NCBI GenBank assembly: GCA_009841615.1 | Contig: VXLL01000018.1 | Location: forward strand, 124,001 to 188,000 | Origin: Gammaproteobacteria bacterium | Lineage (GTDB): Bacteria; Pseudomonadota; Gammaproteobacteria; Pseudomonadales; Azotimanducaceae | DNA: 64,000 bases | Direction of reading: 5' to 3' | Part shown: piece by piece, positions 44,344-52,181 of the stretch | Numbering within the stretch: the stretch's first letter is position 1 | Layout: the number at the start of each line of letters is the position of its first letter | The notes under the pieces: model-generated | What the model was told of the DNA's origin: nothing | The model's input: only the letters and a program-made list of their open reading frames with translations | The model's database searches: none | Program-made: the position numbers and the translations under genes

Positions 44344-44778
44344 ATGTTGCTAATTGTTCTAGTGAGCCTTACATTCTCGGTAGCCCAATCGATTGACGGC
44401 TTTGTGTTTGAACAAGAGTCGGAGCGAAAGCGATTCGGGCGATTAATCGAAGAATTTCGATGCCCCCAATGCGTTAACACGAACTTGGCGGGATCAGATG
44501 CACCGATAGCGCAGGACTTGCGAAGGACAGTTTTTTCGTTGATGCGCGAGGGAAAATCTGACCAAGAAATTCGAAATTATTTACGAGAACGATATGGAGA
44601 CTTCATCCTGTTTAAACCACGGTTTACACCGGGCACTTGGGCTTTGTGGGGGACCCCCATAGTCCTGTTACTGCTCGCGACGTGGTTCTTGATGGGAATT
44701 CGAGAAAAACGCAAAGCGATCACACTCAATTTGCGCGACATACAACGTGTCCAAGAAATTTCAGGTGAGCGTCAGTGA
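44344..44778 (+). CDS. ccmH: Cytochrome c-type biogenesis protein CcmH
   Basis: This 144-residue protein has a signal peptide, the redox motif RCPQCVNTNL at about residues 39-48 and a C-terminal transmembrane helix (WGTPIVLLLLATWFLM). It holds apocytochrome c in the reduced state for CcmF. It is the short CcmH form, with the TPR part encoded separately as ccmI. It follows ccmG directly and overlaps ccmI by four bases. Confidence 0.94.
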   Translation: MLLIVLVSLTFSVAQSIDGFVFEQESERKRFGRLIEEFRCPQCVNTNLAGSDAPIAQDLRRTVFSLMREGKSDQEIRNYLRERYGDFILFKPRFTPGTWALWGTPIVLLLLATWFLMGIREKRKAITLNLRDIQRVQEISGERQ

Positions 44779-46310
44779 TTCTGACTTTGGCTGCGATCAT
44801 TCTGCTAGGTGTAGCCGTCGGTGGGTGGATATACCTCGACACTCGGTACCAGCAAGACGCACAACGTTGGTCTCGCCGCGACGCAAACCTCGCAATTCAT
44901 GCGGAACGCGTTGCTGAGGCTGAAAGAGATGAAGCCGAACAAGATAAGGTAGAAGCTGACCATCTCTTGTTGAATGAAGTAACCGATGAAGAACCTGAAA
45001 CACCGGTTGGACCTCGGTCGTTCATATTGCAAATTGCCGGGTGCGTATTGGTATGTGTTTTGGGATTTCTGGGATACTTGGTTTGGGGTGATCTGCAAGC
45101 ATCTACGCTTGAACGATTTGGGCAACAACTCGCAGAATTGCCGAATTTAGAACCCGATCAACAAGCACGACAGGTTAAGAAACTCATAGCACAATTAGAA
45201 CGACGGAACAATTCTCGTCACCGCAGTGCTGCTTCGTCCTACTATCTCATCAGCGCTTACACTCTCGTCGACGATTTGGACGGTGTTATTCGAACGCATA
45301 AACAAGCAGAGGCTAATAACATGACCTCAGTAGACTCGGATGTTTTTCGAATACATGCAGAAGAGATGGTGTATGGTGAAGTTACTGCCGATGCTCTACG
45401 AGTGGCGGAACGGGTATTAGCTACCGTACCCGACCATCCCAGCATCATGCGACTGTTCGGAGTAATGGCCTATCGAGACGAAGAGTACATTAAGGCTCGA
45501 AATTTTTTTGAACGCGGCATTCGCAACACACAAGATCCGGATCTTGCTCGGCAACTTGAGGTATATATAGATGTGACCAACGAACAGTTGAACGAAGACC
45601 ATATCGGAATCCGTTTGAATATTGATGTTCAAACAGTGAGTGCTCCAGGTTTGTGGTTGACCGTGTTCGCGCAAGCAGCTGAAAACGACCCACCAATAGC
45701 GGTAGTTCAACGACCTTTTGTACGCAAGACTAACTACAACATTGTCTTAGACGATGCTGTAGCTATGCTCCCCCACGTACTGTTGTCAGATGCAAATCGT
45801 GTCCGGGTGATTGCAAGATTGTCGCCATCACAGTCAGTCTTGAGTACCGATGCAATTAAGGAAGTATCTAGTGGCTGGCTTGATCCATCGACTTTGCCAA
45901 AAGTTTCCCTACGTCTTTCAAACAGGGCTACCGAGGATGGCATCTCCATATCTGTGAGCCTCGGTACTGGAATTGCTGCGGAAGACGATGCGACTGTCTT
46001 TATTATTGGGCGCACCGTCGCAAGTAAGGACGGAGATCCACCACTGATCGTAAAACGCGTAAGGAAACGCGACTTACCTTTAGACGTTGTACTTACTGTC
46101 GAAGACGCCATGCTACCTCTCGAAGAGCTACCAGAAGAAGGTCTGGAGGTGTACGCCCGTCTCTCTAGAACGGGCAATACCACACGCGCCAACAACGATG
46201 TTGAAAGTAATCGCGCACAAGTTCAAGTTGGAAACTCCACACGTCTGATTCTCGATGAAGTGGTTCGGGAGACGGATTTGATTGATGCGGACTCAGAGGC
46301 AGGGATGTAG
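44775..46310 (+). CDS. ccmI: Cytochrome c-type biogenesis protein CcmI
   Basis: This 511-residue protein delivers apocytochrome c to the haem lyase. It starts at GTG with a transmembrane helix, has a coiled-coil cytoplasmic loop rich in Glu and Arg (residues ~25-80), a second helix (QIAGCVLVCVLGFLGYLVW), then TPR-like repeats in the periplasm (residues ~120-280) and a C-terminal beta-rich CcmI-type domain. It ends the ccm run. Confidence 0.92.
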   Translation: MILTLAAIILLGVAVGGWIYLDTRYQQDAQRWSRRDANLAIHAERVAEAERDEAEQDKVEADHLLLNEVTDEEPETPVGPRSFILQIAGCVLVCVLGFLGYLVWGDLQASTLERFGQQLAELPNLEPDQQARQVKKLIAQLERRNNSRHRSAASSYYLISAYTLVDDLDGVIRTHKQAEANNMTSVDSDVFRIHAEEMVYGEVTADALRVAERVLATVPDHPSIMRLFGVMAYRDEEYIKARNFFERGIRNTQDPDLARQLEVYIDVTNEQLNEDHIGIRLNIDVQTVSAPGLWLTVFAQAAENDPPIAVVQRPFVRKTNYNIVLDDAVAMLPHVLLSDANRVRVIARLSPSQSVLSTDAIKEVSSGWLDPSTLPKVSLRLSNRATEDGISISVSLGTGIAAEDDATVFIIGRTVASKDGDPPLIVKRVRKRDLPLDVVLTVEDAMLPLEELPEEGLEVYARLSRTGNTTRANNDVESNRAQVQVGNSTRLILDEVVRETDLIDADSEAGM

Positions 46311-46367
46311 CAGACTTCAACATGCATAATTTTTGTTTAATCTATAAATTACCGAGGATTGAAAGTA

Positions 46368-47672
46368 ATGGCTAACTGGCCTTTCTTGCAAAACGGCAAA
46401 CCGATCCATATCACAAGTGCTGACGGAGTTTTCTTATATACCGACGACGGTCGAGAAATACTGGATGGAGCCGGAGGTGCAATTGTGTCCAACATTGGCC
46501 ATGGACGGACCGAAGTTGCCGATGTCGCACGGGACTCGGTACTTAAACTAGATTACATCATTCCCCCCTGGAATTGCGACGAACGTGAAGCACTGGTCGA
46601 ACGGTTACAGAAGTCTTGGTTACCCCCCGAATTCAATCGATTTCATTTCACGAGTGGCGGTTCGGAAGCGATCGAATCTGCTATGCGCATTGCACAGATG
46701 TATTTCGCTGCAAAGAACCAACCCCAAAAGTACAAAATCGTCGGTCGTGACATCTCCTACCATGGAACCACGCAGACGACCATGGCAATAGGAGGACATC
46801 AGGTGCGCAAACAAGGAATTGAACACACTCTGCCCGCGTACCCGATAATCCCAACACCCTATACGCTGAGATGTGAAAGTGAGAAACCGGCCGAATTCTA
46901 CGTTGAAGCTTTTCAGCGCATTCTTGAAGTTGAAGGACCCGATACGGTCGCAGCTTTTCTCGGTGAGCCAATAATTGGGGCTAGTGGTGGCGCGATGGTA
47001 CCGCCAGACGGATATTGGGAAGGTATTCGAGAACTGTGCGATCGTTATGACGTTCTGTGGATTTGTGATGAAATTATGACTGGATTCGGTCGGACCGGAA
47101 CCAAATGGGGATACCAACATTGGCCGGCACTACCCGATTTCATCATCAGTGGTAAGGGGTTAGCAGCCGGTTATGCACCAATCAACGCGGTATTTTCTAA
47201 AAATACAATCGCCGAAACGATAGAACAAGTACCCGGTTTAGCTGTGATGTTTCATACTTACGGATCGCATCCGTCTGGCTGCGCAATTGCAGACAAGGTG
47301 CTGGAAATCATGGAACGCGAAGACTTAGTGTCGAAGGCCGATCGAATGGGGCAGGTGTTAGAACAAAAACTGCAATCCGCGTTTTCTAATCACCCTCACG
47401 TGGCTGAGTCCCGTGGGAAAGGACTTCTCCATGCGATTGAAGTTGTCAAGAATCGAAGTACCTTGGAACGTTTTGAAATCTCAGATAATGTAACAGGGAG
47501 ACTGATCAGCAAGTGTTTTGAAAACGGAGTGCACTTTTACGGTGCTGGCACCGGGATCGTGCGCGACGTGGTACTGATTGGTCCACCTCTCACTGTGAAC
47601 GAATCACACATAGACCAGCTCGTGAATGTATTGTCCGACGCCGTCGATGATGTCATGCAGGAGGTCAACTAA
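46368..47672 (+). CDS. Class III aminotransferase (PLP-dependent)
   Basis: This 434-residue fold-type I enzyme belongs to the omega-aminotransferase group. The PLP Lys is Lys263 in ISGKGLAAGYAP, the cofactor Asp lies in CDEIMTGFGRTG, the phosphate-binding TSGGSEAIESA precedes it, and MFHTYGSHPSGCA closes the active site. I use ATG 46368 (MANWPFL) rather than TTG 46359. Relatives act on beta-alanine, pyruvate, taurine or polyamines; the substrate cannot be assigned here. The gene is separate from ccm (57 bases) and converges on the Nudix gene. Confidence 0.9.
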   Translation: MANWPFLQNGKPIHITSADGVFLYTDDGREILDGAGGAIVSNIGHGRTEVADVARDSVLKLDYIIPPWNCDEREALVERLQKSWLPPEFNRFHFTSGGSEAIESAMRIAQMYFAAKNQPQKYKIVGRDISYHGTTQTTMAIGGHQVRKQGIEHTLPAYPIIPTPYTLRCESEKPAEFYVEAFQRILEVEGPDTVAAFLGEPIIGASGGAMVPPDGYWEGIRELCDRYDVLWICDEIMTGFGRTGTKWGYQHWPALPDFIISGKGLAAGYAPINAVFSKNTIAETIEQVPGLAVMFHTYGSHPSGCAIADKVLEIMEREDLVSKADRMGQVLEQKLQSAFSNHPHVAESRGKGLLHAIEVVKNRSTLERFEISDNVTGRLISKCFENGVHFYGAGTGIVRDVVLIGPPLTVNESHIDQLVNVLSDAVDDVMQEVN

Positions 47673-47706
47673 GGCGTAAGAATCCACCCCGCTCTCAGTT
47701 CTGCTC

Positions 47707-48198
47707 CTAAGTTATCTCGAGACTCCAATGGACTAGTTGGTCGTTTCGAAAGTAGAAGTCTCCAGCGATTTGCTTTCCTTTTAATATATGGGGCAACCAA
47801 TATCGATCATCTTCCCACATCAGTTCATACGGTATAGCACTCTTTAGACACCAAAACGGCGTCGCTTCTTTAGTTTCCTTCAGCGCACCGGAGAATTCCG
47901 TCGCGACGAAGACCGCTCCCTGCAACGCAAACCCGTTCACCAAATCCTGAAAACGCAGTAGTCCTCGGTTTTGAGGATTGTGTGCAATAATTCCGACTTC
48001 TTCTTCGCACTCGCGAACCGCACAGGCTAGCACTGACTCCGACATGGTGACCTTGCCTCCAGGCGCGTTCACTTTTCCCGCACCGTGCCCACGCTTCTTT
48101 TTGATCAGAAGAACTTCTTCATCACGCATGACGTAGATGAGCGTCGCAATAACGGGAGGTTTCCAACCCTCGGGAAATAAGTGACCACTGTGCATCAT
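47707..48198 (-). CDS. Nudix hydrolase, MutT/MTH1-like
   Basis: This 163-residue pyrophosphohydrolase has a complete Nudix box from Gly48 to Ile70 (GGKVTMSES, then AVRECEEEVG), with Cys64 at a usually aliphatic position. Together with WKPPVIATLIYV and the C-terminal WLPHILKGKQIAGDF it resembles the MTH1-type 8-oxo-dGTP cleaning enzymes, although the substrate is not certain. Its start is two bases from the end of the dUTPase gene upstream, so the two nucleotide-pool sanitising enzymes are cotranscribed. Confidence 0.9.
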   Translation of the reverse strand: MMHSGHLFPEGWKPPVIATLIYVMRDEEVLLIKKKRGHGAGKVNAPGGKVTMSESVLACAVRECEEEVGIIAHNPQNRGLLRFQDLVNGFALQGAVFVATEFSGALKETKEATPFWCLKSAIPYELMWEDDRYWLPHILKGKQIAGDFYFRNDQLVHWSLEIT

Positions 48199-48200
48199 CC

Positions 48201-48851
48201 CTAGGGGCTTTGTCCCTCTGCTGTTAATTCACGATATCGATTGTCTAGCTGGTTATACAAATCCGAAAGAAAATTCGATTGGTATGGATCTAGTGTCAGT
48301 ACCAGTTCCGCAAGATGCACGTTGTCTTCTTTCCCGTCCCAAAATTTCTGATAGCTGCCCTCTTTATAACCATTCGCTTGTCGAAATCGATTCAATACAT
48401 TTTTCCCTTTATAAATGCCATAGAGATCCTGCAAAGAAAATGGCAACGCATTCATCATGTCCATGAAAGCTGTCGTGTCGAAACGACGTTTTAGTGCGTG
48501 TTGTGCTAGTGCTTCAACGGTGGCGACAAAGCTGGGACCAACCACGCTTCGATCTTGTTCTCGTGAAGTCATCTCTTCAGACAACTCAACGACGTTTTGC
48601 TCTGCAACGATCAACATAGAAAGACCAAAGTGCCAAATATCGACGATTTCCAATTTGACTTGCACTAGATCTGGTTCTTGAAGTTTCCACCACTTCCAAC
48701 CGTAATGATCAAGGAGTTCAGCGCATTCCGTCCAAATAGCACGGTGGAATGGATAATCCTGTTTGTGCCATTGGGGATGTACTTGTTGATTGTGCGTGTG
48801 CTGTAAATCCATCATTTCACGTAGGCACGAGACAAACGATGTTGCTGTCAC
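48201..48851 (-). CDS. Dimeric all-alpha dUTP diphosphatase
   Basis: This 216-residue helical protein of the dUTPase_2/MazG-like superfamily is unrelated to the trimeric beta-fold Dut. The metal-binding acidic motifs are WTECAELLDHYGWKWWK and KLEIVDIWHF, and the later helix contains KNVLNRFRQANGYKEGSY. It hydrolyses dUTP, and probably dUDP, to dUMP, preventing uracil incorporation into DNA. This family is more common in trypanosomatids, Campylobacter and phages than in gammaproteobacteria with a trimeric Dut; whether a second dUTPase exists elsewhere is not visible. Confidence 0.88.
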   Translation of the reverse strand: MTATSFVSCLREMMDLQHTHNQQVHPQWHKQDYPFHRAIWTECAELLDHYGWKWWKLQEPDLVQVKLEIVDIWHFGLSMLIVAEQNVVELSEEMTSREQDRSVVGPSFVATVEALAQHALKRRFDTTAFMDMMNALPFSLQDLYGIYKGKNVLNRFRQANGYKEGSYQKFWDGKEDNVHLAELVLTLDPYQSNFLSDLYNQLDNRYRELTAEGQSP

Positions 48852-49305
48852 TTGTTTACCTTCCTGTTTTCGATAGACCTAACCTCGAGACACAACTGAA
48901 ATACAGCTTTTAGTGCTTGCACTTCATCCTGTTCAAACAATCATCTAGAACAAAACTCAGACTTTGATTCTAATGTGAGATCAAGTCAGGTCGACAATAT
49001 GTTAGCAAGCAAATCAACGAAAAACACGCTAATGCGAACAATGTTCCGAAGGAATGGCCAAACTGAGACACGTTGACGACAGATTCTAAGCTGTTTGACC
49101 TAGCGATCTATGATCGAATTTCTTCGACTCTCGCGAATCGTTTTTGGTCGATTTAGTTCCTAAGTATGTCTTCGTTCCGTACGGCAAAACGGTTCGAAGT
49201 CTAAGGAATCTCGACGTTACCAGAGAACCAAATACTCAGAAACGACGAATCTTCAGTAACGAAAAATATGAGAACTGAACCTACATTTAAAGGAGGAGAC
49301 TCTTT
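48852..49305. other. Non-coding stretch between dUTPase and the second accessory island
   Basis: No ORF or RNA is recognised in these ~450 AT-rich bases. It must hold the divergent promoters of the dUTPase-Nudix pair and of the unit starting at 49306. The last bases (AAAGGAGGAGAC, 49289-49300) are an almost ideal ribosome binding site for the 29-codon ORF. Confidence 0.5.
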
Positions 49306-49395
49306 ATGGAAAACTGGGTCTTGGTGAGCGGTGTTGAGTCATTGGGTATGACCTCGACTTTCCGCTACTTCGTCTATAATCGTAAAGGATATTAG
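49306..49395 (+). CDS. Candidate 29-residue small protein or leader peptide
   Basis: The ORF starts with ATG nine bases after AGGAGG, the best Shine-Dalgarno sequence seen in the window, and ends with TAG at 49393. The peptide begins MENWVLVSGV and ends FVYNRKGY; it is moderately hydrophobic with an aromatic, basic tail and no clear membrane helix. It lies 48 bases upstream of the secreted-protein gene. It could be a translated small protein, or a leader peptide setting expression of the genes behind it. There is no family assignment. Confidence 0.5.
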   Translation: MENWVLVSGVESLGMTSTFRYFVYNRKGY

Positions 49396-49443
49396 TTGTG
49401 TGCAATCAGCACTTTACAAGTAATTCATTGGGGGAGGTTAGCA

Positions 49444-50244
49444 ATGAATAAGAAGGTTAAATCGAAAATCTGGACATCTCTTATCTTGATGGTGATCTGC
49501 TTCGTCCCGTTCCCTACAACCTTTTCGGAGACTGTAGATCAAGAGACCAAGCTGCCCGTCGAATTCTTCGCTGACTCTTCAATTCACGCAAATTCTCTTG
49601 CAATAATTGTCACCGACGACGAGGTAGACCTGCCAGTTCATTTATTACCCGTTTATCCGAGCGACGAAACCAATCTTGAATTTCGTCTTGCCGAAGAGGA
49701 GACTTCTGCAGTCGTTCTGTTGTCTGAGTCAGAATCGCAGTCGAAACTTCCCTGTAATTGGGAGTGGTGGATGTTCAACACACGGGATTGTGACTCCGCG
49801 CCTCCACAGACTGATGGAAACACATTTAGCGAAGACGGAAATGACACCACCGGCGAGGAAGGCGAATCTAGCAATTACACAGTCGCACCAAACGATTCCG
49901 AGTGTTTAAAGAATTGCAGAAATAGAAAAATTCAATCATACCGAAAAGTATGCGTTAGCTACAGTCTCGATCAAGGAGATTCCGAGTCGCTCAAACCACA
50001 CGTTTGGTTCAAACACGGCTGCACCAACTGCTCACCCCCAGCAAAGAAAAACGCTACTGGTTCTTTACACTTAGACGGATTACTTCTGCCAGCGGTTGGG
50101 ACGATTACAAGTGCAAACTCACTAACCTGGCTAAATGGAAACGTGCGAACCTTCGGTTTTATCAAACACGAGTCCACTCATGTCGAACCTACTGCCAAAA
50201 TTCGAGAAATATTCAACCCACAGCCCACCGGTATCGGGATGTAA
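49444..50244 (+). CDS. Secreted cysteine-containing protein, unknown family
   Basis: I chose the ATG at 49444, which has GGGGAGG six bases upstream; the frame is open back to TTG 49396. A signal peptide (MNKKVKSKIWTSLILMVICF, likely cleaved after TTFS) precedes ~235 residues. The middle is acidic and low in complexity (Asp, Glu, Ser, Thr, Gly at about residues 105-140). It is followed by a compact cysteine-rich stretch (CLKNCRNRK, KVCVSYS, GCTNCSPP) that could bind metal or form disulfides. No known domain is recognised. It precedes two membrane-anchored helical-repeat proteins with short gaps, so they probably form one unit. Confidence 0.7.
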   Translation: MNKKVKSKIWTSLILMVICFVPFPTTFSETVDQETKLPVEFFADSSIHANSLAIIVTDDEVDLPVHLLPVYPSDETNLEFRLAEEETSAVVLLSESESQSKLPCNWEWWMFNTRDCDSAPPQTDGNTFSEDGNDTTGEEGESSNYTVAPNDSECLKNCRNRKIQSYRKVCVSYSLDQGDSESLKPHVWFKHGCTNCSPPAKKNATGSLHLDGLLLPAVGTITSANSLTWLNGNVRTFGFIKHESTHVEPTAKIREIFNPQPTGIGM

Positions 50245-50275
50245 AGAACTCGAGTGTAAAACGAGGTAATAAATT

Positions 50276-52093
50276 TTGAGTCAATCTCCGCCCTCGAAGA
50301 ATTTCTTGGTCGGGGTGGCGATAGGGGTGCTTTTGGTTTGTGCCTCAACGATAGCCATCCTGTTCTTTCGCCATCAAGATGGTTCTCAATTGGACAGAAC
50401 TGAATCGACTGTCTCACCATCTAACGCCATCGATAGTGGAGCTGGGAATGCAATCGATTCCGATCTCGAGAGTTTGCTTGACTCTGGTGACAGTCTTGAA
50501 CGTCGCTTCGAGTCGATGGCACCTCTCGAACGAAAATTAGCCATCGCCGACCTATTTGACAAATTTAATGAGAAAGGTCTTCAAAAAATCTTAGTTTTAA
50601 CCGAGGAGTTTGACTCAAGCGTACTGAGAGACGAACTGCAAGATGCAGCCGTCAGAAAGCTGTCTAGTTTTCACGCCCGACGCGCATTGAAATACATTGC
50701 AGCACTACCTGATGAACGTCATTTCTCTCTGGTCAAGGCGCTGTTTCAGGAGTTGTCTTGGCTCGATTTAGATCGCGCGATTTCTGAAGCCGAACGACTG
50801 GGTGACAAACTAAAACGAGCCGCGGCTGAGGGTATTCTGACGGCAAGAGAGGATTTAACAGCCGAGAACCGATTGAATCTTGCAAAACAACTTGACAATG
50901 AACAATCGTTTCACGAATTAGCGGCACTGGAACTCATTGACAAGCACGTAGACGATCCGGCTAGCACCTGGAGCCAATTTGTTCAGGATTACGGAAATGA
51001 TCTCGAATCACTATCGGACTCAGAACGAACAGCCCTTCTACACATAGTACGGTCTTGGGTGATAAGAGATGGAATGCTTGCTGTTGAAGCGATCAATTCG
51101 TCCTTTCCGCTTCGCGAGAGTCGTGCTTGGCTAACTCAACAACTATTAAGTACTTTGATCGCGGAGGAACCAGTGCTTGCACGGGAAATCGTTGACGAGT
51201 TGCGCAATGAAGATCGCGCAGCGTTGTTGAGAGTCGTTCAACTTTGGGCGGACGACGACGGTTTGGGTGCCTTTAATGCCGCAATATGGATGGATGAGGG
51301 AGCTGATGATCCGATGCGTATGCAACTTGCCGCGATCGAAGGCTGGGCGAGTTCCAATCCCCATACCTTGATGGCCAACCTAGAGCAACTTCCTGAGCAT
51401 CTTCAGGAATTTAGTCGAAACACGGCGTTGTTGGAGATGCGCTGGACTTCACCAGAGTCCGTTCCCGCGTTTGTTGAACAGATTGGAGATCAAGAAACCC
51501 AGGATTGGTTGCTCAGCAACTTGATGAGTAGTTGGATTAATCACGATCCAAGCGCTGCGTTTCGTTGGGCTTCGGAATATGAAGAAGCCTCTGGTTTACA
51601 GGGTAGGTATTCGAGGTCAGCGTTGGCTGCCATGGCCCGCAACAATACTGCAGAGGCCTTGGCCCTTGCACTCACACTTCCGTTGAATGAAAGAGGAATC
51701 GGACCAGAAGCAATGGTGATAGGAGGTCAAGGTAAGGACGTCGCTCTTGAATTGATAGATCACGCGCGAAACCCCGAAACTCGATTGAGCGTGCTCATGG
51801 GTATCGGTTCTACATTGCTGTACTTTAACGATTATGATGAAATGTTTAATCTAGTCGAGGATGAACCGATTGAAGCACAATTCAAGTACTTCGAATATTT
51901 CGCGCGGCAGGTCGCAAGTAAGAGTCCCCAGTACTTAATTGACAAATTTGATTCACTACCGAATGACGATTTCAAGCGACACTGCAGTGACGTGCTGTTG
52001 TTTTACAACTCCTTTAGTGACCCGCCTTTTTTGAGTGATGAACAGGTAAAAAAGTTTGAGAGTATGGTCAACGAGGATGAAGAAACGCAATGA
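50276..52093 (+). CDS. Membrane-anchored helical-repeat protein, unknown family (copy 1)
   Basis: This 605-residue protein starts at TTG with GAGG nine bases upstream. One N-terminal transmembrane helix (FLVGVAIGVLLVCASTIAILF) and an acidic linker are followed by ~500 residues of short amphipathic helices in HEAT/TPR style. Recurring units of about 35 residues contain motifs such as NHDPSAAFRWAS and NNTAEALALALTLP. It is probably an alpha-solenoid scaffold facing the periplasm. The next gene is a paralogue, sharing DGLGAFNA/DGLAAFNA, LPLNERGIGPE/LPLADNGIGPE and the repeat register. No catalytic motif is visible. Confidence 0.75.
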   Translation: MSQSPPSKNFLVGVAIGVLLVCASTIAILFFRHQDGSQLDRTESTVSPSNAIDSGAGNAIDSDLESLLDSGDSLERRFESMAPLERKLAIADLFDKFNEKGLQKILVLTEEFDSSVLRDELQDAAVRKLSSFHARRALKYIAALPDERHFSLVKALFQELSWLDLDRAISEAERLGDKLKRAAAEGILTAREDLTAENRLNLAKQLDNEQSFHELAALELIDKHVDDPASTWSQFVQDYGNDLESLSDSERTALLHIVRSWVIRDGMLAVEAINSSFPLRESRAWLTQQLLSTLIAEEPVLAREIVDELRNEDRAALLRVVQLWADDDGLGAFNAAIWMDEGADDPMRMQLAAIEGWASSNPHTLMANLEQLPEHLQEFSRNTALLEMRWTSPESVPAFVEQIGDQETQDWLLSNLMSSWINHDPSAAFRWASEYEEASGLQGRYSRSALAAMARNNTAEALALALTLPLNERGIGPEAMVIGGQGKDVALELIDHARNPETRLSVLMGIGSTLLYFNDYDEMFNLVEDEPIEAQFKYFEYFARQVASKSPQYLIDKFDSLPNDDFKRHCSDVLLFYNSFSDPPFLSDEQVKKFESMVNEDEETQ

Positions 52094-52181
52094 GAAGGCA
52101 TACTGACCTATGCCGAAGTTTGTCAAGTTTTCTCATTGACAATTCGGACATTTTTTTCCAGACAAGTACAGAAATCTAACA

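Noticed and set aside
49396-49443. TTG start at 49396 for the secreted protein
   Set aside because: It would put a non-hydrophobic extension before the signal peptide. The ATG at 49444 has a strong ribosome binding site and leads directly into the signal sequence.
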